Positions 8,144 to 16,359 of a stretch of 64,000 nt of DNA are shown here, in pieces. Position 1 is the first letter of the stretch, and every line of letters begins with the position of its first letter. Under the pieces are notes generated by a model that did no database searches, was not told the origin of the DNA, and saw nothing but the letters and a program-made list of their open reading frames with translations. Source of the DNA: Prochlorococcus marinus XMU1406 (GTDB taxonomy: Bacteria > Cyanobacteriota > Cyanobacteriia > PCC-6307 > Cyanobiaceae); the NCBI RefSeq assembly GCF_017696055.1, contig NZ_JAAORG010000003.1, forward strand, positions 62,001 through 126,000, written 5' to 3'. The position numbers and the translations under genes are program-made.

Positions 8144-8293
8144 TATTAAATCATTAATTAATAATTTAACTTTTTTTTAGTGAATGTCTAGTTATTTTGA
8201 GAATTTTTAATTTATTAAATGAAAATAAATGCCTAATACACAATTAGAATTTCTTTTTACTAGATTTGCTATGTAGATTCTAAATTTGTAGTT

Positions 8294-8932
8294 TTGGAAG
8301 TTTTAAATAATTATCAAAGGAAAAAACTTGATGAGAGTAATGATGAAGAATTTTATTCTGATCCAAAATTTGTTTATCATCTAGATGCAAACTTCAGGCA
8401 AAATCTATCAAAGTTGTATGAAAGAGAAATTGATAATTATTCAACCGTACTTGATTTAATGTCCAGTTGGGATAGTTATTTACCTAAAGGGAAACAATAT
8501 AAAAAAGTAATTGGACATGGTTTAAACAAACAAGAACTTGAAAAAAACAAAATTTTTGAATCTTACTGGATACAAAATTTTAATTTAAGCCAACAAATAC
8601 CGCTAGACAAAGAAAGTATTGATTATTGCTTGATGGTGGCCGCATGGCAATATTTACAATATCCAGAGAATCTAACCAAAGAAATTGCAAGAATATTGAG
8701 CAGAAAGGGTAAGATTATTATTGCTTTTTCAAACAGAGCATTTTGGCATAAAGCACCTAATATCTGGACTTCATCTACTGAAGAAGAGAGGGTGAAATAT
8801 GTAAGAAAAGTATTAATCTCAAACGGATTTAATGAGCCAAAAATTATCAAAAAGTTTACTGAAACAGCACTTAATATCTTTAATTTTTTTAATAAAGACC
8901 CTTTTTATTGTTTAATCGCGACCAAAGAGTAA
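8294..8932 (+). CDS. SAM-dependent methyltransferase-like protein
   Basis: A 212-residue protein with a class I methyltransferase layout. A glycine-poor motif I-like segment (T-V-L-D-L-M-S-S-W-D-S, about residues 51-61) is followed by an acidic strand end and by the I-A-R-I-L-S-R-K-G-K-I-I-I-A-F-S strand typical of the post-motif III region. The substrate is unknown. The frame opens with TTG at 8294, and no ATG lies before the conserved part. Confidence 0.65.
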   Translation: MEVLNNYQRKKLDESNDEEFYSDPKFVYHLDANFRQNLSKLYEREIDNYSTVLDLMSSWDSYLPKGKQYKKVIGHGLNKQELEKNKIFESYWIQNFNLSQQIPLDKESIDYCLMVAAWQYLQYPENLTKEIARILSRKGKIIIAFSNRAFWHKAPNIWTSSTEEERVKYVRKVLISNGFNEPKIIKKFTETALNIFNFFNKDPFYCLIATKE

Positions 8933-9036
8933 TTTTTTAATTGCATTAAACAACAACTCTATGAAAAAGCTATCAAATATTTTTCGTAGCCGTACTTTTA
9001 AATTTTAACTAATATTGGGTAGATAAAATTAATCAT

Positions 9037-9282
9037 ATGGGTTCTAAAAGAGAAAAATATCCTGAAAAATGTCCATGGGATCTGGGACCTAATCAGCATT
9101 TAGCCAAAGAAGAGAACTGGACTTTAAGATTAGGAGAAGCAAATGTATGCTTTAGCAAAAATAAATTAGATAATAATTATTTTCATGTAATTAGTAATGA
9201 AAATGAAGAGCAAATTCTAGCTTTTAGAGCAAGACTCCTATATCAAAAATTACTTGATAAAGGATTTAGACTGGTTGAATAA
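9037..9282 (+). CDS. Conserved hypothetical protein (81 residues)
   Basis: A small soluble protein beginning M-G-S-K-R-E-K-Y-P-E-K-C-P-W-D-L-G-P-N-Q, with a W-T-L-R-L-G-E-A-N-V-C-F core and a helical C-terminus (L-A-F-R-A-R-L-L-Y-Q-K-L-L). It looks like a conserved picocyanobacterial protein. No catalytic motif is visible and the function is unknown. It converges on the DUF3386 gene with only 6 bases between. Confidence 0.65.
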   Translation: MGSKREKYPEKCPWDLGPNQHLAKEENWTLRLGEANVCFSKNKLDNNYFHVISNENEEQILAFRARLLYQKLLDKGFRLVE

Positions 9283-9288
9283 AAAAAA

Positions 9289-9942
9289 TTAATTTAATAA
9301 GCATAGATCCTCAAAAACGAATTTTTGTGTTTCCTCTTCTTCATTTTGATTTAAGTATTTTATTGTCCTCGAATTTAATATCCAATAATCGTCTTTACCC
9401 ATATTTAGAAATTCATCCTCGTATTCCAATTTTTGCGAATTTGTCTCAAGTGTATCTGGATCAATTTGTTGACTACTGTATTTTTTACTAAGGGAACCAA
9501 TTCCTGTATCTAAAAATTCTTCAACAAAAATCTCTATTATAGTTCCATGAATTTTTCTGTAGACCATATTAATACGGTTATTTTTAACTCTATATTTATC
9601 ACCCTGATTCTTACCTGAAACACTCATTTCAATCCCACTTTCAGAATTTTTAAGTAACTTAAAATTATTTTCTGAATGCACTGCTTCAAATTCTCTCTTT
9701 ACCCTATGTATACACACTTCAAATAACTGAGAGGCAATACTTTTAACAACTTTTTCATCTTCTATTTTTTGAATATTTGGTTTAAAGTCTTTACCTAATA
9801 CGAAGTCACCTTTGTGAATATTATTATTAGTTAAGAAAATACATTTACCTTGGTAACCATGAAAATCATTCTTCCAGGTGTAACGATTTTCATAAGCCCT
9901 TTTGAAAATCTCCTTACAATTAATTTCTTGTAGATTATCCAT
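9289..9942 (-). CDS. DUF3386 family protein
   Basis: A cyanobacterial and plant conserved family of unknown function. The 217-residue product starts with the family hallmark (I-F-K-R-A-Y-E-N-R-Y-T-W-K-N-D-F-x-G-Y-Q-G) and continues with alternating beta segments. No signal peptide or membrane segment is visible. The -strand pcb terminator lies just upstream, so this gene probably has its own promoter. Confidence 0.78.
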   Translation of the reverse strand: MDNLQEINCKEIFKRAYENRYTWKNDFHGYQGKCIFLTNNNIHKGDFVLGKDFKPNIQKIEDEKVVKSIASQLFEVCIHRVKREFEAVHSENNFKLLKNSESGIEMSVSGKNQGDKYRVKNNRINMVYRKIHGTIIEIFVEEFLDTGIGSLSKKYSSQQIDPDTLETNSQKLEYEDEFLNMGKDDYWILNSRTIKYLNQNEEEETQKFVFEDLCLLN

Positions 9943-9974
9943 TAATTTTTTGAATAAGTGAAATAATTCTACAA

Positions 9975-10006
9975 AAAAAAACCTCCCTATTCGGGGAGAG
10001 GTTTTT
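9975..10006 (-). terminator. Rho-independent terminator of pcb
   Basis: A-rich arm AAAAAACCTCCC and GGGGAGAGGTTTTTT form a stem with a small bulge around the loop TATTC, 12 bases after the pcb stop on the minus strand. Both flanks carry A/T runs, so it could act in both directions. Confidence 0.85.
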
Positions 10007-10018
10007 TATTAGATCAAA

Positions 10019-11077
10019 CTAGTTTTGAGTAATTTTTGTATTTTCAATATTATCAAAAGCTTGACCAATTTTCTTAAAGTCAAATCCCATTGCTCTTAGT
10101 GCGTGCCAAAGATGACCTTGTAAGAAAAAGAAACCCAAATAAAAATGAGTATTTGCGAGCCAAGCTCTTGAGCTATATGTTCCTGAACCTAAATCTACTG
10201 TGTCAGTAAAATAAGGGGCAAATTCAAATTGAAGCTTTAAGGGTTCTCCATATAGATCAACTGGATATATAGTTGTATTTGAAGCACACCAAAAAGCAGC
10301 AACGAAAGCCATATAAGAAACACCAACAACTGAGTATGACAAAATTGCCTCAGCGCCGAGTAATCCTTTTCCTTTAAATTCTGTATATTCTCCAAATTGT
10401 TTAGTACAAATATGGAAAACACCTCCAATTATTTCTAGGAAAGCTAGGAAAGCATGTCCCCCCATAACGTCTTCCAGACTATCTATTTTTAAAAAATCAA
10501 ATTGATGATTCCAGATAGCAGCAATATCCAAATTGTAAATAACTTGTCTTGTAGTTCCTATTGCTGGGTCGTAAATTCCATGAATACGAGCCCATTCAAC
10601 GAACATGATTGCTCCAAGCCCAAGAAAGATTAGATGATGACCAAGAATAAAAGTTAATTTATCTGGGTCATCCCATTCAAAATCAAATTTTTGTGGCTTA
10701 CTATTTTCTGGGTAGTCTCCAAGATTACCTGCAAATTTGTTGGAATGTAATAATCCCCCAGCACCCAATACTGCTGAAAAGATTAGATGTAATGTGCAAA
10801 TTACAACAATTCCATATGGTTCTGTAATAACACCATTTTCAACGCCACCAATTCCAATACCTGCTAGATGAGGCAAAACAATTGCTTTCTGTGCACCCAT
10901 TGGAATACTGGCGTCGTAACGAGCCAATTCAAATAATCCAAAAGCTCCTGCCCAGAACATCATTAGGCCTGCATGGGCAGCATGAGCAGCTATGAATTTA
11001 CCTGAACGGCCAACAACACCAGAATTCCCTGCGTACCAGTCATAGGTGACATCAGATTTTCCGTAAGTTTGTAACAC
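10019..11077 (-). CDS. pcb: Chlorophyll a/b-binding light-harvesting protein Pcb (IsiA/PsbC family)
   Basis: A six-helix antenna protein that binds divinyl chlorophylls and passes energy to a photosystem. The 352-residue length fits Pcb/IsiA; the large lumenal loop of PsbC between helices V and VI is absent. Chlorophyll-ligand histidines are visible in A-A-H-A-A-H-A-G, L-G-H-H-L-I-F and G-G-H-A-F-L-A-F-L-E. The C-terminus F-L-Q-G-H-L-W-H-A-L-R-A-M-G-F-D is diagnostic. The gene lies directly downstream of flavodoxin on the same strand and has a Fur-like site about 30 bases before the start. This suggests an iron-stress Pcb, not the constitutive antenna, though which paralogue it is cannot be settled here. 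Confidence 0.92.
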   Translation of the reverse strand: MLQTYGKSDVTYDWYAGNSGVVGRSGKFIAAHAAHAGLMMFWAGAFGLFELARYDASIPMGAQKAIVLPHLAGIGIGGVENGVITEPYGIVVICTLHLIFSAVLGAGGLLHSNKFAGNLGDYPENSKPQKFDFEWDDPDKLTFILGHHLIFLGLGAIMFVEWARIHGIYDPAIGTTRQVIYNLDIAAIWNHQFDFLKIDSLEDVMGGHAFLAFLEIIGGVFHICTKQFGEYTEFKGKGLLGAEAILSYSVVGVSYMAFVAAFWCASNTTIYPVDLYGEPLKLQFEFAPYFTDTVDLGSGTYSSRAWLANTHFYLGFFFLQGHLWHALRAMGFDFKKIGQAFDNIENTKITQN

Positions 11078-11105
11078 TTGATTTAAGTAAACAGCAAATT
11101 GAGCA

Positions 11106-11117
11106 TATTGCTTATCA
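11106..11117 (-). promoter_or_regulatory. Candidate Fur box upstream of pcb
   Basis: The minus strand reads TGATAAGCAATA, two mismatches from the Fur core TGATAATCATTA. Aligned to the 19-bp consensus I count 14 matches. It lies about 30-40 bases before the pcb start, where a repressor would cover the promoter. Confidence 0.4.
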
Positions 11118-11220
11118 GTATTGTTTTTACATGTTCTTTACAGATTTAATTACTTATGTAAAAAAAACATATTGTGAAAGAACAAATGTTACAAACTAGG
11201 GAAGTAATTTCTGAGAAAGC

Positions 11221-11745
11221 TTACGCCAATGATGGCATTTCACCCTTAAGCTGAGAAGCCCATGTTTCAAGACGCGAATCGGTCAAATCAGATTCACTAT
11301 CCTCATCAAGAGGTAACCCACAAAAGCTTTCTCCTATAACACTTTTAGACTCATCAAATGTATAAGAAGATTTATCTACATAACCGACCATTTCGGCGCC
11401 TGCTTTTGTGAAGTAGCTATGAAGTTCTTCCATTGCATCACAATAGTTTTCTGTATATGTAGAAGAATCTCCTAAACCAAAAATTGCAACTTTTTTTCCT
11501 GATAAACTTAGTTCACCAATATCCTCTAAGATTGCATCCCATGCAGTTCCCGATCTCTCTTCATCGGCACCAGTATTCCAAGTAGGTATCCCGCAGATAA
11601 TTCCATCAAGACCTTCAAATTCTGAAAGATCATCCACATCAGATACATCTTTAGGTGCTTCTGCTGAAGAGATAAAGTTGTGAAGACGATCAGCTACGTC
11701 TTCAGTTTTTCCAGTTGTAGTTGCGTAATAAATTCCTACAGTCAT
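11221..11745 (-). CDS. isiB: Flavodoxin
   Basis: A long-chain flavodoxin of 174 residues that replaces ferredoxin as electron carrier from photosystem I when iron is scarce. The FMN phosphate loop T-T-T-G-K-T-E-D-V-A is at residues about 9-18. The isoalloxazine-flanking aromatics are in I-P-T-W-N-T-G and G-D-S-S-T-Y-T-E-N-Y, and the acidic surface is typical. It is followed on the same strand by pcb with a 143-base gap, a gene pairing seen in iron-stress clusters (isiA/isiB). Confidence 0.95.
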   Translation of the reverse strand: MTVGIYYATTTGKTEDVADRLHNFISSAEAPKDVSDVDDLSEFEGLDGIICGIPTWNTGADEERSGTAWDAILEDIGELSLSGKKVAIFGLGDSSTYTENYCDAMEELHSYFTKAGAEMVGYVDKSSYTFDESKSVIGESFCGLPLDEDSESDLTDSRLETWASQLKGEMPSLA

Positions 11746-11886
11746 AACTTCAAAATGTTTACATTAAAATAATAAAATCTAAAAACGTTAAATTAATTTC
11801 TTTAAAAACTTTTTCATGTAAAATTTTATACTAATCAAGGTAAGAAAAATTTTTTGAGAATAATTTATAAAAACATTTAAACCATC

Positions 11887-12621
11887 GTGACTGACAAATT
11901 TCAAAATGATATTAAAAATCTTGTTAAAGAATTCAACTTAAATGGGCAGAAAAAATTCAAATTAATTGTTTTATTTGGTTTATTGGGAGATTTTGATAGC
12001 TTTGAATATGCAATAAATTTGAAAAGTTTTATAGACAATAATCAAGATAAAAATTTAGATATTTTTGCAATTGCTATTGGGAACCAAAATGGGAAAGAAA
12101 AATTTTGCAAATTTACTGGCTTTCGCAAAGAAAATTTAATAGTTGTTTCTAATAACCAAATTCATAACAATCTTAAAGTTTCAAGAGGATTAAATATAGG
12201 TTTAGGAGGTTGGATCAATATGCTTTTGATGCTATCCGGAATAAATTCTTTTAAAACAATTAAAGAAGTTATAAGAGGTTACACTGGCGATCAAAAAGCA
12301 AAGCAAATCTATTCAGAATTTGACAAAATTGATATTTTAAAATTTCTAAAATTTTCAGGCAATTCTTTTAAACAGGTTTTCGGAGATGGTTATTTGAGAC
12401 CATTTGAATTAGCAACATTTAGATTAAACAATATGAATGAAATAATCCAAAATTGGAGTGATTATATTCTTAATGAAGAATACCTTCCTCAAAGAGGAGC
12501 TTCCTTCTTATTAAATGATCAAAATCAAGTAGTTTATAAATTTTTTTCAAGTGATGTTCTTGGATATTCATCAAACATGAGAGATCCCTTAGGATTTTTA
12601 TCTGATTTAATTAAAGAATAG
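11887..12621 (+). CDS. Peroxiredoxin-like (AhpC/TSA-type) protein lacking the N-terminal catalytic Cys
   Basis: A 244-residue thioredoxin-fold protein starting at GTG. A strand-loop segment (L-I-V-L-F-G-L-L-G-D-F-D-S-F-E-Y-A, residues 26-42) occupies the place of the peroxidatic P-x-x-x-T-x-x-C loop but has no cysteine. The segment A-I-A-I-G-N-Q-N-G-K-E-K-F-C-K-F-T-G (61-78) matches the PRX-like family, and Cys74 is the only nearby thiol. It is divergent from isiB, so it may share iron or redox control. Enzymatic activity is doubtful. Confidence 0.65.
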   Translation: MTDKFQNDIKNLVKEFNLNGQKKFKLIVLFGLLGDFDSFEYAINLKSFIDNNQDKNLDIFAIAIGNQNGKEKFCKFTGFRKENLIVVSNNQIHNNLKVSRGLNIGLGGWINMLLMLSGINSFKTIKEVIRGYTGDQKAKQIYSEFDKIDILKFLKFSGNSFKQVFGDGYLRPFELATFRLNNMNEIIQNWSDYILNEEYLPQRGASFLLNDQNQVVYKFFSSDVLGYSSNMRDPLGFLSDLIKE

Positions 12622-12639
12622 TTCTTAAAAAATATTTTT

Positions 12640-12903
12640 ATGAATGTAGATATATTTGGATATTTTGCAGCGATTTTAACAACAGCGGCATTTCTGCCTC
12701 AATTGATAAAAACTTTAAAAACAAAAAAAGCAGATGATGTTTCTTTGACAACATTAATAATGTTTATAATCGGTGTTTTGTCTTGGATTATTTACGGTTA
12801 TAAAATTTCGTCTACACCAATATTGATTGCAAATTTAATTACACTGATCTTGAATCTATTAATATTAATTTCTAAAATCTATTTTTCAAAAAAATTTAAT
12901 TAG
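12640..12903 (+). CDS. SemiSWEET/PQ-loop membrane protein
   Basis: An 87-residue protein with three transmembrane helices and the PQ motif in the first (F-L-P-Q-L-I-K-T-L-K-T-K-K-A-D-D-V-S). This is the half-transporter form of the SWEET sugar facilitators, which acts as a homodimer. The substrate is unproven; small sugars are usual. It starts 18 bases after the peroxiredoxin-like gene and is probably in the same operon. Confidence 0.85.
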   Translation: MNVDIFGYFAAILTTAAFLPQLIKTLKTKKADDVSLTTLIMFIIGVLSWIIYGYKISSTPILIANLITLILNLLILISKIYFSKKFN

Positions 12904-12969
12904 AAAAAAATTTTTTTAAAGTAATAAATTATAGATTTATTTAAATCTTGATTAAAATATAATAAAAAT

Positions 12970-13203
12970 TTGTTGATTTTGAAAACTTCAAAATGCTGGG
13001 TTTGGTTTAAAGGTAGTCTTAATAATGGTGGACATTGGAAAGAAGGATTTACTTGTACTTTTGATGAGAAACCAGGAGTTTTAATTGAAAGTCCTGCTTA
13101 CGTAACTTGTCGGGTTCCTACTTGGAGAGTTTTGACTAAAGAACCAGAAAATTTATATAAATCTCCTTTAATTCCTGACAAAGCAATCTGGAAAATAATT
13201 TAA
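12970..13203 (+). CDS. Conserved hypothetical protein (77 residues)
   Basis: A small Trp-rich soluble protein (C-W-V-W-F-K-G-S near the start, later V-P-T-W-R-V-L and A-I-W-K-I-I). It starts at TTG (12970 or 12973), with no ATG available before the conserved-looking region. I do not recognise a family. Strong residue bias toward Trp, Gly and Pro makes a real small beta protein plausible. Confidence 0.55.
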   Translation: MLILKTSKCWVWFKGSLNNGGHWKEGFTCTFDEKPGVLIESPAYVTCRVPTWRVLTKEPENLYKSPLIPDKAIWKII

Positions 13204-13273
13204 TTCCTAAATGAATTAGAAAAAACTTTTTGACTGCACTACGGCAAGTTAATATTGCATTAATAAATATTTA

Positions 13274-14194
13274 ATTAATACCATCTACTCTCTTTTCATA
13301 AATATTATCCCTTTCTTAATCATTGGTTTTATTCTCGGGAAAAAGAAACCCAAGATTTCAAAATATATTGCAAGACCTCTAATAAGATTTGGCATTCCAT
13401 TAAGTGTAATGGGACTATTATTAAAGGAAGGCATAGATATAAACCTAATTAAAAGTGCATTTTTAGCATTCTCTGTAATTGGATTTTTAATAATTTTAAT
13501 AAATATAATCCCAATATTTAAAAAGAGGCTTCCAAATTACACATTGCAGCTTGCATGCCTAATAGGTAATACATCATTTCTTGGAATACCAATTGCGCTA
13601 GCACTTCTACCCTCAACAACTATAAATTTCACTATTGGATTTGATTTAGGAACAACGCTTTTCGCTTGGATATTTGGACCTTTTTTTCTTCGAGAAAAAT
13701 CCAACAGTGATAACATCCCCAACATCAAAGGACTATTAAATGCATTGATAAATAGTCCTGCATCAAGAGGGATCATTGGTGTACTTCTTGCATATCTTTT
13801 CCAAATAGATGAAATTTTAGGAAATTATCTTTGGATTCCTGCAAGAATAGTTATTGCTTTGGCAATAGTAATTGTGGGAACAAGACTTGGAATAATCACA
13901 AATCAAAAAGGAAGAATTTTGGATCTAAATGAAGAAATTAAATTTTCAATTTTATTAAAGTTATTTATTCTTCCTTTTATTATTTTTTTAGTTTGCAAAA
14001 CTTTAAACTTTAATTTCAATCAATCATCAGCAGTAATTCTTCAGGCAGGAACCCCAACCGCAATATCAACGATATTAATGGCAGAGGCTTATGGTGTAAA
14101 ACAACAAATCGCTTCAAAAATTCTTTTTACTACAACTTTAATTTCAATAATTACAATTCCTCTATTAAAAATATTTATGAGTTTATTTGTTTAA
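13274..14194 (+). CDS. Auxin efflux carrier (AEC) family transporter, probable ATT start
   Basis: A membrane transporter of the AEC/BART superfamily with about ten helices, and G-N-T-S-F-L-G-I-P in the family's characteristic N-terminal half. The first ATG in frame is at 13409, but translation upstream continues the family's first helix without a stop: S-L-F-I-N-I-I-P-F-L-I-I-G-F-I-L-G-K-K. There is no ATG, GTG or TTG in that stretch. The most natural start is ATT at 13274, giving 306 residues, the usual AEC length; starting at 13409 would remove helix 1. The substrate is unknown (organic anions in some homologues). Confidence 0.75.
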   Translation: MNTIYSLFINIIPFLIIGFILGKKKPKISKYIARPLIRFGIPLSVMGLLLKEGIDINLIKSAFLAFSVIGFLIILINIIPIFKKRLPNYTLQLACLIGNTSFLGIPIALALLPSTTINFTIGFDLGTTLFAWIFGPFFLREKSNSDNIPNIKGLLNALINSPASRGIIGVLLAYLFQIDEILGNYLWIPARIVIALAIVIVGTRLGIITNQKGRILDLNEEIKFSILLKLFILPFIIFLVCKTLNFNFNQSSAVILQAGTPTAISTILMAEAYGVKQQIASKILFTTTLISIITIPLLKIFMSLFV

Positions 14195-14288
14195 ACAACT
14201 TAAATGAAAACTTATTCACAAATACATGATTAATGAATATTGTAAAGTTTATATCCTGATAACTAAATAATGTCTTAAGATTTAGGTT

Positions 14289-14540
14289 ATGAAGTCAGCA
14301 AACCCTGAAAATGAATATATCCCTTTAGATCTTAGAATTTCTGTGAGGAAGGATACTCTAAGGCTTATCTCAGAAATGGCTCAAGATATGGGAATAAGTA
14401 TTAATGAAGTATTTAGTTTTTTAGCAGAAGATTCTGTCATCGATCTCGAATTAATGGAAGATTTGAATAATATTGATATCCCCAGCAAGTGCAGCCTTGA
14501 TGATCTAAAAAACGCTCTTCTTAAGAAAAGACTTTGTTAA
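14289..14540 (+). CDS. Small ribbon-helix-helix-like protein
   Basis: An 83-residue protein. The segment L-D-L-R-I-S-V-R-K-D-T-L-R-L-I-S-E-M-A followed by a second helix (G-I-S-I-N-E-V-F-S-F-L-A) looks like the strand-helix-helix of Arc/CopG DNA-binding proteins. An acidic tail follows. The stop overlaps by 3 bases with the stop of the convergent glycosyltransferase gene. A regulatory role is inference; the gene itself looks real. Confidence 0.55.
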   Translation: MKSANPENEYIPLDLRISVRKDTLRLISEMAQDMGISINEVFSFLAEDSVIDLELMEDLNNIDIPSKCSLDDLKNALLKKRLC

Positions 14541-16342
14541 AATTTTTCAACTTTTCTATTTTTCCAGTCAGATTTATAACCACTATTCACTAGCAATTTC
14601 GAATACTTATTTAAATCACTTTTTTGAATTCGCCATAAATTATAAATCCCAAATTTGCCCAATTTTTGATGATTAATTTTTGACCATTGCTTTCGGCGAG
14701 AAGATAATTCATCTATCACAACCAATAGAGATTTGTATTCATAATCAGGTTGATCCTCATAATTTTCTCTTCTATCATTATTTAGCCTTTCTGAAAGATT
14801 AATTAATCCTTCTTCAGTGTTTGGTTCATAAAAAATTATTTGCCTCGAATAATAATGTAATGACGGTTTTCTTATTCCGATCATTGCTAAAGTTTCCCTC
14901 CCCTCACGAATATCTAAAATTAATTTTGAGATATTCCTTAAAGGCAATTGTCTAGAAGTATCTGCCAATTTCCTTATTGGGGACATCAAAAAAGATTGCC
15001 CAATTAAAAGTAAAATTTGAAGATAAATAAGGATATTTTTGGATTTTAAAGAAAATAAAATTATTGCAAGAAGTGTAAATGAAGAGAAGAATAATTTGGC
15101 TTTAAAAATTATCCCAGTGGTTATTAGTTCAGATGCAAGATTAGGCATTTCAGGATCATTTATTGAACTTAACCAATTATTTGAGAAAAAGAATGACATT
15201 GAAACACCAAACAAAATTAAAATATTAAAAATCCATAAGTATAGATAACTTTTACTTGAATTTTTTAAGTTTATAAAGCTATTACTAATTAAGATTGCCG
15301 CTGCTGGAATTGCTGGCAACCAATAGCTTGGTAGTTTCGTAGCAGAAAGGCTAAAGAAAATTAAAACTGATGCTAACCAACATAGAGAATAGGTATAGAG
15401 GGTCTCAGTAACATTGCAACTTTGTTTTGAACTTTTCAAGAAATCATTAAAGGCTTTGAATATCCCGTGATACAAAAAAGGCGTGAATGGTAATGAAGCC
15501 AATATCATCATGTAAAGAAAAAACCAGAATGGTTCGGCATGATTATTTACCACTGAGGTATATCTTTGAAAATTATGATAACCAAAAAAATTGTCCCAAA
15601 AAGGCTTTCCCTCTTTTATGAGTTCTAATATGTACCATGGAACACTTACAAGTATTGTTATTAAAAAACCTTTATTAGGATTTATCTTACAAAGCAACGT
15701 TTTCCAATTCTTCTGACTAAATAAGAAAGATGAAATAGTCAATAATGCCAGAACAAATGCAACAGGTCCTTTAGTTAAGATTGCAAAACCTAAAAATACC
15801 CACGCTGAAATACATTGATTATTATTTTCACTTGCCATTCTTCTCCAAAACAAAAGGAGGCTAATCCCCAAGGTTCCAGTAAAAAGGGCATCACTCACGG
15901 CAGTTCTACTCCAGATAATTATTAGTGGAGACAAAGCAAAGCTTAATGATGCAACTATTGGAGTTAGGAATTGCCTATCACTCTTCTGTGGCCAACAAAA
16001 CAAAGTATCTCCAATCATCAACATTAAAAATAATGATCCTAAAGCTGAAGGAAGTCTTGCTGAGAGTGTCCCGAAACTATCCCAAATCTCGTTTTTCGGT
16101 AATGAGTAAAAAAAACCCATTAGCCAATATATTAATGGAGGCTTATCAAAGCGGAACATTCCATTGACCTTTGGAGTTATCCAGTCACCAGATTCACTCA
16201 TCGCCCTTGCCGCAGCCGCAAATAAAGGGGGCGTTTCATCCACCAGTCCTGTACTACCTAAACCCAAAATAAATATAATGATCCCAGAAATTAAAACTAT
16301 TGTTGAGTTTAAAAGTCTTTTTTTGGAGTTCAGAAGAATCAT
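14537..16342 (-). CDS. GT-C (family 39/ArnT-like) glycosyltransferase
   Basis: A 601-residue integral membrane enzyme with about a dozen helices. The GT-C acidic pair lies in the first periplasmic loop (G-L-V-D-E-T-P-P-L-F, about residues 31-40), followed by A-R-A-M-x-E-S-G-D-W and the F-D-K-P-P-L-I-Y-W motif of the ArnT/dolichyl-phosphate-mannose-type family. It transfers a sugar from a lipid-phosphate donor to lipid A, glycan or protein on the periplasmic side; donor and acceptor are unknown. A GT4 gene and an EamA transporter lie just upstream on the same strand. Confidence 0.85.
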   Translation of the reverse strand: MILLNSKKRLLNSTIVLISGIIIFILGLGSTGLVDETPPLFAAAARAMSESGDWITPKVNGMFRFDKPPLIYWLMGFFYSLPKNEIWDSFGTLSARLPSALGSLFLMLMIGDTLFCWPQKSDRQFLTPIVASLSFALSPLIIIWSRTAVSDALFTGTLGISLLLFWRRMASENNNQCISAWVFLGFAILTKGPVAFVLALLTISSFLFSQKNWKTLLCKINPNKGFLITILVSVPWYILELIKEGKPFWDNFFGYHNFQRYTSVVNNHAEPFWFFLYMMILASLPFTPFLYHGIFKAFNDFLKSSKQSCNVTETLYTYSLCWLASVLIFFSLSATKLPSYWLPAIPAAAILISNSFINLKNSSKSYLYLWIFNILILFGVSMSFFFSNNWLSSINDPEMPNLASELITTGIIFKAKLFFSSFTLLAIILFSLKSKNILIYLQILLLIGQSFLMSPIRKLADTSRQLPLRNISKLILDIREGRETLAMIGIRKPSLHYYSRQIIFYEPNTEEGLINLSERLNNDRRENYEDQPDYEYKSLLVVIDELSSRRKQWSKINHQKLGKFGIYNLWRIQKSDLNKYSKLLVNSGYKSDWKNRKVEKF

Positions 16343-16359
16343 TTAATATATTAATTTTA

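Noticed and set aside
8961-9008. 15-codon frame beginning M-K-K-L-S-N-I-F-R
   Set aside because: Too short to support as a gene; no coupling to neighbours and frames of this size are expected by chance.
11855-11866. TGAGAATAATTT, loosely Fur-like, before the peroxiredoxin-like gene
   Set aside because: Three mismatches in the core and no flanking match; expected by chance in sequence this AT-rich.
15039-15248. Plus-strand open frames inside the GT-C gene (also near 15925-16346)
   Set aside because: They are antisense to a gene with clear family motifs and show no protein features of their own.
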